NCBI RefSeq assembly: GCF_013114835.1
Contig: NZ_JAAVLW010000004.1
Span: forward strand, 434,001-498,000
DNA from: Bradyrhizobium archetypum
Lineage (GTDB): Bacteria; Pseudomonadota; Alphaproteobacteria; Rhizobiales; Xanthobacteraceae
Direction of reading: 5' to 3'
Length of the DNA: 64,000 nucleotides
The position numbers and the translations under genes were made by a program. This document shows, one piece after another, positions 45,724-54,698 of this stretch (positions are counted from its first letter, which is position 1; each line of letters opens with the position of its first letter). The notes beneath the pieces were generated by a model, which made no database searches, was not told the DNA's origin, and saw only the letters and a list, made by a program, of their open reading frames with translations.

Positions 45724-45856
45724 CCGTTGGCGCGGGGCGCCGGATTAAGCCGAGAACGCATTACATCTTGGTAAGGGAAGCCTCCCTTGCCAATCCTTAA
45801 GTTGAACGCCGGCCCGGCCGGGCCCATCTTCGTGCAACCTTTCACGGGAGGTTCGC

Positions 45857-46456
45857 ATGAGGAATTTTGCCATCGCTGCCGTCGCGGTCCTTGCCATCGC
45901 CGGCTCGACCGCGGTCTATGCCCAGCACCGCCATTGGGGCTTCGGCCATATGCGGATGAGCGCGGAGGACAGGGCGGCTTACGCCGACGCGCGGATCGCG
46001 GCCGTCCATGCCGGCCTCAAATTGACGGCCGAGCAGGAAAAACTATGGCCGCCGGTCGAAGCGGCGGTCAGGGAGTTCGCCAAGCTCAGGATCGATCGCG
46101 CCAATGCGCGGATGAACCCGCGGCGGGACGATTCCAGCCAGCAGAAGCCGGACGATCCGGTCTCGCGCCTGCGCGAGCACGCCGACAACATGGCGGCCTC
46201 GGCGGCAGCCATGAAGAAGATCGCGGAAGCCGCCGACCCGCTCTACAAGACGCTGGATGACGGCCAGAAGCGGCGGCTTGCCATCCTGACCCATTTGGAC
46301 CGGTTCGGGGGCCGGGAAGGCTGGCGCCACCACCGGTTCGAGCGTGGAATGGGGATGGACCGCGACTTTGACGGGCATCACGGCTACGGCCGCAACCGTT
46401 ACGACCGGGATGATCGAGACGGTGGCCCGGACCGGGGCGGGCCCGAGCGGCTCTGA
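45857..46456 (+). CDS. Spy/CpxP-like LTXXQ motif periplasmic protein
   Basis: A 199-residue protein with an N-terminal signal peptide (residues 1-22, ending VYAQ) and an LTXXQ-type helix (LKLTAEQEKLWPPVEAAVRE), followed by a second helical repeat (AEAADPLYKTLDDGQKRRL). The C-terminus is low complexity, rich in Arg, Asp, Gly and His (YGRNRYDRDDRDGGPDRGG). The family contains envelope-stress chaperones such as Spy. GGGAGG precedes ATG 45857. A strong terminator follows at 46498. Confidence 0.85.
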   Translation: MRNFAIAAVAVLAIAGSTAVYAQHRHWGFGHMRMSAEDRAAYADARIAAVHAGLKLTAEQEKLWPPVEAAVREFAKLRIDRANARMNPRRDDSSQQKPDDPVSRLREHADNMAASAAAMKKIAEAADPLYKTLDDGQKRRLAILTHLDRFGGREGWRHHRFERGMGMDRDFDGHHGYGRNRYDRDDRDGGPDRGGPERL

Positions 46457-46497
46457 GCAGGGATCGCCGCGCCTGGTCTAGTCCCGACACCGGCAGA

Positions 46498-46522
46498 AGC
46501 CGCTGGAATCCAGCGGCTTTTT
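46498..46522 (+). terminator. Intrinsic terminator of the LTXXQ gene
   Basis: AGCCGCTGG (46498-46506) and CCAGCGGCT (46510-46518) form a perfect 9-bp stem with a 3-nt loop, followed by a run of T. It lies 42 bp after the stop codon. Confidence 0.9.
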
Positions 46523-46636
46523 GCCGTTCGGGCGATCCACCAAAGCGCGGGAAAACTTGAGCAGGCTTGCTGGACATCCCGTAGTCGCTTTGCTAAACGA
46601 CGCCCCTCGCGAAGGTTTTCCGGACCTCAAGCGTCC

Positions 46637-46712
<76 letters not shown>

Positions 46713-46979
46713 TCGCGAAAGCTTTCTTCTTCAATAAGTTATGCGAGCGCTCGCCGAGAACAAAACAGGGCTGGCCCGACGTTTTTAGGGCTCGGCCGGC
46801 AAGAGTTCTCGCACGCGGGAACTCTCGCATCAGCATACTTTTGACGATAAGTTTTCACAAAATCGCAACAAGAACATCTTTCGAACTTTAGTAATCTCAG
46901 GAAGCTCAAGAAAAGTCATCCTAGACACAAAACCGACGAGAGCGCAGCTTTCCCGGGGCGTGGTCGAGGGGCGCGTTCG

Positions 46980-47669
46980 ATGCCTCGTATCCTTATTGTG
47001 GACGATCATCTTATGTATCGGAAGGCGCTGCGTGGTGCGCTGGAATCCCATATAGCCAAAGCCCACGTGCTTGAGGCAGACAGTCTGGAGAGCGCGTGCA
47101 AACGCCTTGACCCCGATGGCTGCATCGACCTGAGCCTCCTAGATCTCAGCACTGCGGGTGTATCATTCGAAGCGCTTCATGGGCTGCACGAATGCTATCC
47201 GAAAACGCGTTTGGCCGCCATGATGGCCTTGGCTACCCGCGCTGATATCATGCGCAGTCTTGATGCCGGCCTTTATGGTTTCGTATCCAAGTCACAATCC
47301 GACAGTGAGATTCTCGGCGCGATTAAAGATATGCTTTCTGGTCGCGTGTACGTACCGACGTTGCTGACAAAAGTTGGCGAAGCTACGAATGGATCCGGCG
47401 GGCAGATTCACCATTTGAGTCCACGGCTCAATCGAATCGAAGCACTTTCTGACAAACTTACGCCGCGGCAGCGTGAGGTCTTGGCTATGCTTGCGCGTGG
47501 AATGTCGAACAAGGAAATTGCTCGCGCGCTCAGGATTGCAGAGGGCACCACAAAAATCCATGCGTCCGGCGTCCTGAGGGCGTTGGGAGTTCGCAATCGA
47601 ACCGAAGCTGCGGCCGTCGCCAAGATCCATTTGGCGACAGCTGACAGTCCATCTCGTCGAAGGTCATGA
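46980..47669 (+). CDS. NarL/FixJ-family response regulator
   Basis: A 229-residue two-domain regulator. The receiver domain (~1-120) has the acidic pair DD at 8-9, phospho-acceptor Asp55 in LSLLDLSTAG and the conserved Lys in FVSKSQS. The LuxR-type output domain (~155-215) has LTPRQREVLAMLARGMSNKE and the recognition helix TTKIHASGVLRALGV. No sensor kinase is adjacent. Placed beside the exopolysaccharide locus, it is a candidate regulator of that locus. The base composition is less GC-rich than upstream genes. Confidence 0.9.
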   Translation: MPRILIVDDHLMYRKALRGALESHIAKAHVLEADSLESACKRLDPDGCIDLSLLDLSTAGVSFEALHGLHECYPKTRLAAMMALATRADIMRSLDAGLYGFVSKSQSDSEILGAIKDMLSGRVYVPTLLTKVGEATNGSGGQIHHLSPRLNRIEALSDKLTPRQREVLAMLARGMSNKEIARALRIAEGTTKIHASGVLRALGVRNRTEAAAVAKIHLATADSPSRRRS

Positions 47670-47761
47670 GATTCTTGCAATATGAGCCTTCTTGTTAGAC
47701 CCGACTCGTTGCCCCACCTCGTCGCTGGAGGGTGGGGCGTCCGCGTGGCCACCGCTCGAAG

Positions 47762-48817
47762 TCAGGTCTCAATTTCGGCCACACGGCCACGATTCCAGAG
47801 CAAGAAGGGGACCCCCGAGAAAAGGGTGCGTAAAGCTGCCCTGGTTTGGAACAATCCGTTGATCGATACCCGCGGCAGGGAGTGCAAGTAATCGGTGTGA
47901 TTGGAAAAGAGATGACCGGGCCTGGATGTCACAGCGGTCTCAAAGCCCGAATCGCGGACAAGGCGGAACTCGCGCGCGCCCGCCGAGAGCCGATCGCCGA
48001 AGGGATAGGCGAAATGCCTGACCGGGCGACCGAGCCGGCGCTCCAGCAGCGTCTTGCTGTCGGCGATCTCTCGTGCGGCTGCGGTCGTGTCGAGCTTCGC
48101 GAGGACAGGGTGCGATAGCGTGTGTGCACCGATCGTCACGTCGGGCTCTCGTGCCAGGTCTCGAAGTTCGTCCCAACTGAGGCAGAATTCCGCTGCAAGG
48201 CAGTTTGAGATAATGCCGGCCTGCGAAGCCAAATCAGCCGTCACGGTTCGCAGCCGCTCCATTGGTCCCGCCCGGAGCTGACGATACACGGCATGGAAGG
48301 CATCCTGTTTTTCGTTAGGTGTACGGCTCGGCAGGCTCAACGGCTCGCCGTTGCGAGAAATCACGATGCGGTCGAGCCGCGCGATTGCCTGCTCGAGTTC
48401 GAGCCACCAAAGCTGCCCCCGTCCCCCGGCAAACTCCGTGGTGACGTATATCGTCCAGGGAGCCCCGAACCGCTTCAGGATCGGCCAAGCATGCTCGACG
48501 TTATCTCGGTAGCCATCATCGAACGTCAGGACTGCAAAGGGCCTTGAACGCCGATTCGAACGCAGTCGATCGGGAACCGCTGCAATTGGAATGATGTCGA
48601 AGCCCTCCCGCCTCAGCTCGGCCAAGACGGTGATGAGAAATTCCGGTGTGATTTCCAGGAGTTCGTTCGGCGCAAACGCAACGTCACGCCGCGGCCGAAC
48701 GTGATGAAACATCAGAACAATACCGAGTCCGCGCGCGAGATTGCGAAGCCAGCGATCCGCGCGTGACGCTGCAATAACCTCGATGCCGGCAGTGAACAGT
48801 CGGTGTCTCGGCCTCAT
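47762..48817 (-). CDS. Polysaccharide deacetylase family protein (CE4)
   Basis: A 351-residue NodB-homology protein. LTFDDGYRDN supplies the catalytic base and metal Asp, GAHTLSHPVL the metal-binding His pair, and FAYPFGDR the later motif. Such enzymes remove acetyl groups from N-acetylhexosamines in polysaccharide. I chose ATG 48817 (MRPRHRLFTAG) because homologues known to me begin similarly; a GTG at 48898 would add 27 residues. No signal peptide is visible, so it may act in the cytoplasm or be tethered by the hydrophobic LARGLGIVLMF segment. Confidence 0.85.
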   Translation of the reverse strand: MRPRHRLFTAGIEVIAASRADRWLRNLARGLGIVLMFHHVRPRRDVAFAPNELLEITPEFLITVLAELRREGFDIIPIAAVPDRLRSNRRSRPFAVLTFDDGYRDNVEHAWPILKRFGAPWTIYVTTEFAGGRGQLWWLELEQAIARLDRIVISRNGEPLSLPSRTPNEKQDAFHAVYRQLRAGPMERLRTVTADLASQAGIISNCLAAEFCLSWDELRDLAREPDVTIGAHTLSHPVLAKLDTTAAAREIADSKTLLERRLGRPVRHFAYPFGDRLSAGAREFRLVRDSGFETAVTSRPGHLFSNHTDYLHSLPRVSINGLFQTRAALRTLFSGVPFLLWNRGRVAEIET

Positions 48818-48919
48818 AAACTGCAACTCGATGTCTGACCAACTGTCACCCTCTGCCACGTGGGACGATCGCGACGCTGATTCATTCAATATTCGCACGC
48901 GCCGCGCTCTGGCGCCGCC

Positions 48920-50029
48920 TCAAAAATGCACAGATGAGTACACTTTGTCCGTCTGCGCACATACGTTAGCCCAGTTGTAGTCTTGCAAAACTGCGTCGCG
49001 GGCTACTTTGTATGTCGCGTGGTCCTGCGTTAACCGGTGCCGCAGCTGCCCGACGTCGCCAACTTTGAAATAGTTCTCCGGGCGAAGGCCGAGATCGCGA
49101 TTTGGCTGAATATCGCTCAGAAGAACAGGAGTCCCGGCTACGGCAGCCTCCAATGCGGCGATCGGCAGCCCCTCATTGTATGAGGGGAGGACGAACAATG
49201 ACGCACCCTGCAGAATGCTTTGCAGCGCATCCCCTTTGAGAACTCCGGTAAACACGATCGAGTTGCTCGCTTCCGCCAACAAGCTGCTGGAGTAACGGTC
49301 TCTACGTTCCGAATCGCCAACGATCACGAGCTTGTAGTCGACATCGGCGGCCTTGAAAGCCTGAATCAGATCGTGAAATCCTTTCTCCGGCACGAGTCTG
49401 CCAACAGTGACGATATATCTGCCTTTGACAAGGTCATACTTGGACAGAATGTCGGGAACATCGCACAGTTCAGTTGTTGGTCGCAACAGGTGGTCGGCAC
49501 CGTTGGGAATGAAATGTATCTTGTTCGCCGCTTGCGGAAAGCGCCGCTTCAAGTCCATCGCGAGCGATCGCGATACAGCGATTATCTCATCTCCGAATTG
49601 GATGGAGCATAGCTCACCGACGCGCAGAGCACATTTTCCGAACCAGTTCCATTTTCGGTGTTCATAGTTCTTGGAATGATATGTAACGATGATCCTCATC
49701 CCCAGGAGTTTCGCGATGGGCGATATCAATGCAGGGCCAATTCCATGCAAGTGCAGCAACTGCGCATGTACCACAAATCGGGCATACAGAACACCGTAAA
49801 CCGCGTTTGTGATCGTTTCGAAGTGCCTCCCCCTCGCGTGCGCGAGCGACACGATTCGAATCCCCTGATACTCGGACAATCGATCTGGCAGGTACGCTTT
49901 TCGTCCGATGATCGTGAACGAGTCGTTCCGACGGAGCTTCTTGAGAAGAGGATAAAGATTCTCGCAATGCGTTTCGACGCCGCCCATCACCCGGGGGACG
50001 CCACGTAGACCCAAGACGCATACAATCAT
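48920..50029 (-). CDS. Glycosyltransferase, GT4 (GT-B) family
   Basis: A 369-residue GT-B enzyme. The N-terminus VCVLGLRGVPRVMGGVETH is the donor/acceptor loop of the DUF1972/GT4 group, and the C-terminal half has VGRLVPEKGFHDLIQAF and the EX7E-type region LPSYNEGLPIAALEA. It should add one sugar to the lipid-linked repeat unit in the cytoplasm. It lies 102 bp after the deacetylase start, same strand. Sugar donor unknown. Confidence 0.9.
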   Translation of the reverse strand: MIVCVLGLRGVPRVMGGVETHCENLYPLLKKLRRNDSFTIIGRKAYLPDRLSEYQGIRIVSLAHARGRHFETITNAVYGVLYARFVVHAQLLHLHGIGPALISPIAKLLGMRIIVTYHSKNYEHRKWNWFGKCALRVGELCSIQFGDEIIAVSRSLAMDLKRRFPQAANKIHFIPNGADHLLRPTTELCDVPDILSKYDLVKGRYIVTVGRLVPEKGFHDLIQAFKAADVDYKLVIVGDSERRDRYSSSLLAEASNSIVFTGVLKGDALQSILQGASLFVLPSYNEGLPIAALEAAVAGTPVLLSDIQPNRDLGLRPENYFKVGDVGQLRHRLTQDHATYKVARDAVLQDYNWANVCAQTDKVYSSVHF

Positions 50030-50137
50030 GGCCGACCTCTACTTCATACTGAGCTCCGTAATTCGCGTGCTGACCTGTGTTCGTGGCACCTAATCATCCT
50101 TGGGCGTTGCGCGTCCAAAACGTATTGCTTTTGGCCT

Positions 50138-51568
50138 TCAGAATGCATTCCGCGAACGAAGAACTTCGCGAACGGTCCGAACGATTATTCGAAGGTCCAA
50201 CCAAAAGCTCCAATTGCTGACGTACCAAAGATCCAGTTCTACCCGCCGCTTCATTGGCGCTAACGTTGGCGTCTCACCGCGAAAGCCATTGACTTGAGCC
50301 CACCCGGTCATTCCAGGTTTCACGTGGTGGCGACACGGATAGTGCGAGATCAGCTTGCTGTACTGATCGTCGTGGGCGAGCGCGTGAGGCCGAGGTCCGA
50401 CAAGTGACATGTCGCCAAGCAGAACGTTGATGAGCTGTGGTAATTCATCGATACTCGTCCGACGCAGCAATCGGCCGATGGGCGTGATGCGACAGTCATT
50501 AGGAGTGGCTTGCTTGATTGTGACGCCGTCTTCCATGACACGCATTGTGCGAAATTTCAGGATTTCGAAAGAACGTCCATTGAACCCCCCACGCTTTTGC
50601 CGGAAGAGAATCGGACCGGATGAGTCGATCCAGATAGCGAGCGAGACTGCCAGCAGAAAAGGCGCCAATATCAAGAGGCTGCAGGTTGCGACCGCCAGGT
50701 CGAAGGCTCGCTTTGCCGCTCGCTCCCCTGGTGTTAGTGGCGCTCGCTGAAGTTCGAAGCTGACTGTGCCGCAACGCGTCCCCTGTGGTGACTGGAGGAT
50801 CTCCTGGGCTGTCGCATCGGCAATCAGCCGCACCGGCAACGGAAGCTCGCGAAGTTCGATTAGCGCCTGTTTGGTAGCGGACCAACGACCCCAATCTATC
50901 GCAAGGTGGATCTCGCTGATGTCGGACCCACGGCAGGTGCTTACGAGCGACAGAAAGAGAGCCCGGATGTCGTCAGTGTTTTGAGGAAGCAAATGGCTTC
51001 TTACGATATTGTAAGTCCGCAGCGTCTCGTTCGCGGCAAGTATCGATTCTGAACTGCTCGTCACGAGAATTATTTTTGGACGTTTTAGCCAGCCCTTCTG
51101 GATGATCTCCAGCATGGCACGCCGGAGCAGAAACCGCTGACAGAGAATCAGCAGGGGAGCGGCTATCGCGAAGGACAAAGCCCAGCCGCGCGACAGGTCA
51201 CTGCTGACTTTCAGCGTGAAGCTTGCACCGAAGAGGAGCAAAAGTACGCTGCTCCAGCTCATCATTATCGGAGCGATCTGCGAGCGAACCGAAAGCAAGA
51301 CGTCGGGAGTGTAGAGGCCCTTGAGCTTTAACAGGACGACTGTCAGTGCGGCCAAAATGCCGCCCAAAGCAACAAAATCATTCAGGTTTGGGAGTTTCCC
51401 GAATGAGATCCAATGATATATCCCGCCCGCTGCGATGCTCGCGAATACGATCGCGCAGGCATCCCCCAGCATCGCGAGGAACATGAAATCCTCGTATTTT
51501 AGGCCTATTGAATTGCCGGCGGTGGCCAATCGACCGCGGTGCGACGCAATTGTCGGCAGAGTCTTCAT
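50138..51568 (-). CDS. WcaJ-type undecaprenyl-phosphate sugar-1-phosphate transferase
   Basis: A 476-residue polyisoprenyl-phosphate hexose-1-phosphate transferase that starts assembly of the repeat unit. Four N-terminal membrane helices (~25-140) and a CoA-binding-like domain precede a fifth helix (SLLILAPFLLAVSLAIWID) and the catalytic domain: FRQKRGGFNGRSFEILKFRT, RTSIDELPQLINVL, and VGPRPHALAHD. ATG 51568 (MKTLPTIASH) is chosen; the longer frame to 51763 is Pro/Ser-rich and not protein-like. Confidence 0.93.
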   Translation of the reverse strand: MKTLPTIASHRGRLATAGNSIGLKYEDFMFLAMLGDACAIVFASIAAGGIYHWISFGKLPNLNDFVALGGILAALTVVLLKLKGLYTPDVLLSVRSQIAPIMMSWSSVLLLLFGASFTLKVSSDLSRGWALSFAIAAPLLILCQRFLLRRAMLEIIQKGWLKRPKIILVTSSSESILAANETLRTYNIVRSHLLPQNTDDIRALFLSLVSTCRGSDISEIHLAIDWGRWSATKQALIELRELPLPVRLIADATAQEILQSPQGTRCGTVSFELQRAPLTPGERAAKRAFDLAVATCSLLILAPFLLAVSLAIWIDSSGPILFRQKRGGFNGRSFEILKFRTMRVMEDGVTIKQATPNDCRITPIGRLLRRTSIDELPQLINVLLGDMSLVGPRPHALAHDDQYSKLISHYPCRHHVKPGMTGWAQVNGFRGETPTLAPMKRRVELDLWYVSNWSFWLDLRIIVRTVREVLRSRNAF

Positions 51569-52226
51569 TGCCGTAACTCGCCGGTACTGCCAGCTCTCTG
51601 AGCATTTATCGAACTTTTTGACTGGCCCTGAGGGTGAGACGAACCGTTTAGAGTTGTGAAGACGCCGCGGGACGTGACGGAAGGGGAGGGTCGGGTTTCC
51701 GGCCTCCTGATCGGCTTGTAAGGTCGGTCCTGATGATCGCTCGCACGTGGAGGAGGCCAGCACGTAATAAGTGCAGAGGATGCGGAGACTGAGGCGACGA
51801 GCCTCGCCTGAACCGATTCAATTATCCAGATTCGCATCGGGCGACCCAGCAATCAGAATGTCACTCCCCCCGACTGCCGCGACAATATAGGCGCTGATTA
51901 CCGTCTGCCTTTCTCTACAACCGTGGTGCTATCGAGGAAGAATTGGCCTAGGCCTATTGGACTAGTCCTAGTGACTAGTGCTAGTTCGTCTGAACTCCGG
52001 TGTGCCGCGGGCAAGTCCTGCCACGCGGTCCAAGAGGCCGGCGTGAGCGACCTCCGCAGATTGACAATCGCGGCTTGGTGCAAAGGATACTTGACGCGGG
52101 CTGCGCGGCTGATGGCGCGAACCGACGATCGGATAGGTAGAGCTTCCTGGGGCACTTCAGCGCTACGTCACATCGGACCACTGCCGTCCTGGAGGAGCGG
52201 ATGCATTCAACTTCCCCATGTGCCGC
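51569..52226. other. 658-bp intergenic region with a CTAG cluster
   Basis: No supported gene. It should contain the promoter of the WcaJ-type gene. At 51948-51984 five CTAG tetramers occur in 37 bp, four of them as an imperfect tandem array of CTAGT-type 6-7-mers. Confidence 0.55.
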
Positions 52227-53177
52227 TTAGCCCTGCTTCACTGCTTGAATGAGGGCGCTGCTCGTGACCAGATCCTCGTCGGTCAGATGGCGGAAGCGTG
52301 GCGCAAGCTGTGCGCGCGTGATAGCGGATGGCCTTATGGTCCGTTCGTCACGTACGATACGACATCCCATTTTTTCGATAAGCGCTATATGCGTTGAATG
52401 CGGCTCGCGATTGATCCTGTGCCGGCGTCTGCCCGCTGCCAGGCGCCAGACCACATCTGAGCATGACCAGTGGCCATTCCACTCTGTGGTCATTCCTAAC
52501 GACTTGAAGTCAATCTCATGGCTCATGACGCCGCCAGTTTTCAGCCAACGGCACATTTCGGCGTAAATTCCCGCTAGGTCGCCAGGATATTCCAGCACGG
52601 TCTGTGAGAGCACTAGATCAACGCTCGCATCCCGGATCGTGCCTGGCTCCCACGGGGCAATATAGCAGAGAGGTGCGTCTGCGCGCGCCGTTGTCGCCGG
52701 ACTAGTAATGCAGGTCCGAATTCGCTCCAGCCGTTTCGGATTGAGGGCCGCCTCCAGGCGCGCCGATGTGAGAACGTCCGCAGGGAATGCGTATAATGAC
52801 AATGCCGGCTGCACGAGCGGGAACTCAGCATCATCGGGAATCGGAGCGCGATCGCGGAAGAGTGCGATCAATTCCTCGAAAATCTGCAAATTAAGTGAAC
52901 TGTTGGCGTAAGGGACAGCATCGAGTGCCAAGCAGCGCTCTGTCCCGGAGAGGATTGCGGCAAGCCCTATGCCGAGCGAGTCACCCGGACCAAGCTCGGC
53001 CATTGTGTCGAATCTCGTTGGCAGGGCGCTGGCATGCAGCATTGCAAGATGGCGCAACCAAACGGAGTAGCAGTATCTCGCAGAGACCGTACCACCTGTC
53101 TTCCTTCCCGTCAGGTTCCGGAGCCCAGGGACGTATGTTGCTATGCCAACAACCAGAGAACCAAGTTTGAGCGACAT
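52227..53177 (-). CDS. SAM-methyltransferase-like protein, paralogue A
   Basis: A 316-residue protein. Residues ~15-45 (VPGLRNLTGR, then TGGTVSARYCYSVWLRHL) form a distinctive block. Then comes a SAM-binding-type motif AELGPGDSLGIGLAA with the acidic residue in CLALDAVPYA. A class I methyltransferase core continues with SVDLVLSQTVLEYPGDL and WLKTGGVMSHEID. AAGGAG sits upstream of ATG 53177. It has a same-length paralogue in inverse orientation at 62703-63653. A role in methylating a sugar or lipid intermediate of the polysaccharide is inferred from context only. Confidence 0.72.
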   Translation of the reverse strand: MSLKLGSLVVGIATYVPGLRNLTGRKTGGTVSARYCYSVWLRHLAMLHASALPTRFDTMAELGPGDSLGIGLAAILSGTERCLALDAVPYANSSLNLQIFEELIALFRDRAPIPDDAEFPLVQPALSLYAFPADVLTSARLEAALNPKRLERIRTCITSPATTARADAPLCYIAPWEPGTIRDASVDLVLSQTVLEYPGDLAGIYAEMCRWLKTGGVMSHEIDFKSLGMTTEWNGHWSCSDVVWRLAAGRRRHRINREPHSTHIALIEKMGCRIVRDERTIRPSAITRAQLAPRFRHLTDEDLVTSSALIQAVKQG

Positions 53178-53237
53178 CTGCTTCTCCTTGTTTGGAGCCA
53201 ATGCTTGCTCTTTTTCTCAGCTCGAGAGCAGCCCTAT

Positions 53238-54587
53238 CTAACGCGACTGCAAACGGTCCACTCGCAGGCGGGTTCGAGGGTACAATGTTTCTTCTCCGGA
53301 TAGCTTGGTCGATTCCAAATGCCAGGTCTGGCCAAGCAGCAATGCGTAGAGAATCGCTCCCTCAAGTGTCCAGAACGGCATGGTTGCCAGATTCAAGACA
53401 AAGAAGCCGACGTGGCACGATATGAGGGTCGGCTTGTCATCTCTGTTCGCGTGCAGTGCCATCAAAAAATTCGAAATCAATATCCATAGAAAGGCAGCAA
53501 GTCCAAGCAGACCAAGCTCGTACAAATACGACACAAAGGTGTTGTGCGCATACAGCGAGAATCGCCCTACCCATCCTTCAGGCCCGAAGCCGACCAGAAT
53601 GTTGATGATGCTTCCGTCCAAGTAAGCCTCAATGTACTGACTCCAGAGGTATGCTCGACCCGAAAACATCCGCGTTTCTTCTCGCGAGAAGCGCTCGGGT
53701 GGCTGAAGCAATGATGTGTTCTTATCGATCATCGTTCCGATATCGGCGAACCGTTCTTGTACAAGAACTGCTACTCCGGCGAACACGAACACGGCCACGA
53801 TCGCCAAGACCATAAGCAGAAGACCGCGTTGCTTGGGGACTATGTTCCTCAACAGCGTCGAGAATGCGAGGGAGCCTGCTGGCAGGACTGCCGCGAGCAA
53901 GGCCGTTCTATAGTTTGCCAGAGCAATTGCAGCCACCGAAATCGCCAGCCGCACGTAGGAGGCTGTCCCGCTCATTTCGCGCGAAAAACATGTCACGTAC
54001 AAAAACGTGAGCAAAATAATCGAGAGCGACTGTTGATGTTGGTAGCCGCCCAGGAAGCTGGTCGATCCGTCCTCATTTGTTGTTTTCAGTCCCCATGGTA
54101 CCGAGAGCCATTGCAACATGATTGGTCCGGTGAAAACCACTGCAAGAGAGCGAAGGATCCGCTCTCGCCCGCAGCGCAGCATGGCAAGGTAGGCGGCAAG
54201 CGCAAAAACGATCAAATAGAACCACTTGAGTGTAGCGTTTATGGCTCCGAGCCACGTTTGGTTTAGCAACGCACTGATGAAGATAACGACTACGATGCCG
54301 TAAAAAGGAACTAGCCGGCGCAGCAGGAGCCTACGAGACCCGACCAGCAATAGGCCGACTGCAACAACGGCAATGGACGTGAGCGCAACAAGCGAAAGGC
54401 CGGCTACGATAGGCGTGTACGTATACTCGTGAAAGAGCGCAATGCTATAGCGAAACCACATGGCCAGAAGCAGGAATGTGGCAAAGGAGTCTCGCAACTG
54501 CCAAACTTGAATGAGCACCAGCAACAACGTTGCGCTGCAAACTGGAAGAGTCACGTAGATCGGGAAGGATGGGACTTGCTCTTCCAT
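53238..54587 (-). CDS. O-antigen ligase/polymerase-like (Wzy) membrane protein
   Basis: A 449-residue protein with about eleven hydrophobic segments and a long periplasmic loop near residues 285-350 (ERFADIGTMIDKN... RAYLWSQYIEAYLDG). The Wzy_C-type end of the loop, GFGPEGWVGRFSLYAHNTFV, has the conserved HN motif. It should polymerise repeat units at the periplasmic face. Wzz-like and Wza-like genes lie upstream in the same transcript direction. Confidence 0.85.
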   Translation of the reverse strand: MEEQVPSFPIYVTLPVCSATLLLVLIQVWQLRDSFATFLLLAMWFRYSIALFHEYTYTPIVAGLSLVALTSIAVVAVGLLLVGSRRLLLRRLVPFYGIVVVIFISALLNQTWLGAINATLKWFYLIVFALAAYLAMLRCGRERILRSLAVVFTGPIMLQWLSVPWGLKTTNEDGSTSFLGGYQHQQSLSIILLTFLYVTCFSREMSGTASYVRLAISVAAIALANYRTALLAAVLPAGSLAFSTLLRNIVPKQRGLLLMVLAIVAVFVFAGVAVLVQERFADIGTMIDKNTSLLQPPERFSREETRMFSGRAYLWSQYIEAYLDGSIINILVGFGPEGWVGRFSLYAHNTFVSYLYELGLLGLAAFLWILISNFLMALHANRDDKPTLISCHVGFFVLNLATMPFWTLEGAILYALLLGQTWHLESTKLSGEETLYPRTRLRVDRLQSR

Positions 54588-54698
54588 CTTGGCCTAACAG
54601 AAGAAAGCGACATATGTCGAGGTAAACGTCAGGTTCGAAAGCCGGCGCTCTCGCAACGCTGCAGAATCTGCCTGTTCCTAGCCGTGACGCCGGTTCTC

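Noticed and set aside
46713..46979. Integrase or attachment site next to tRNA-Lys
   Set aside because: No integrase frame and no second copy of the tRNA 3' end was seen in the window, so an island is only suggested.
51569..51763. N-terminal extension of the WcaJ-type transferase
   Set aside because: The extension is Ser/Arg/Pro-rich and unlike the family; ATG 51568 precedes the first membrane helix properly.
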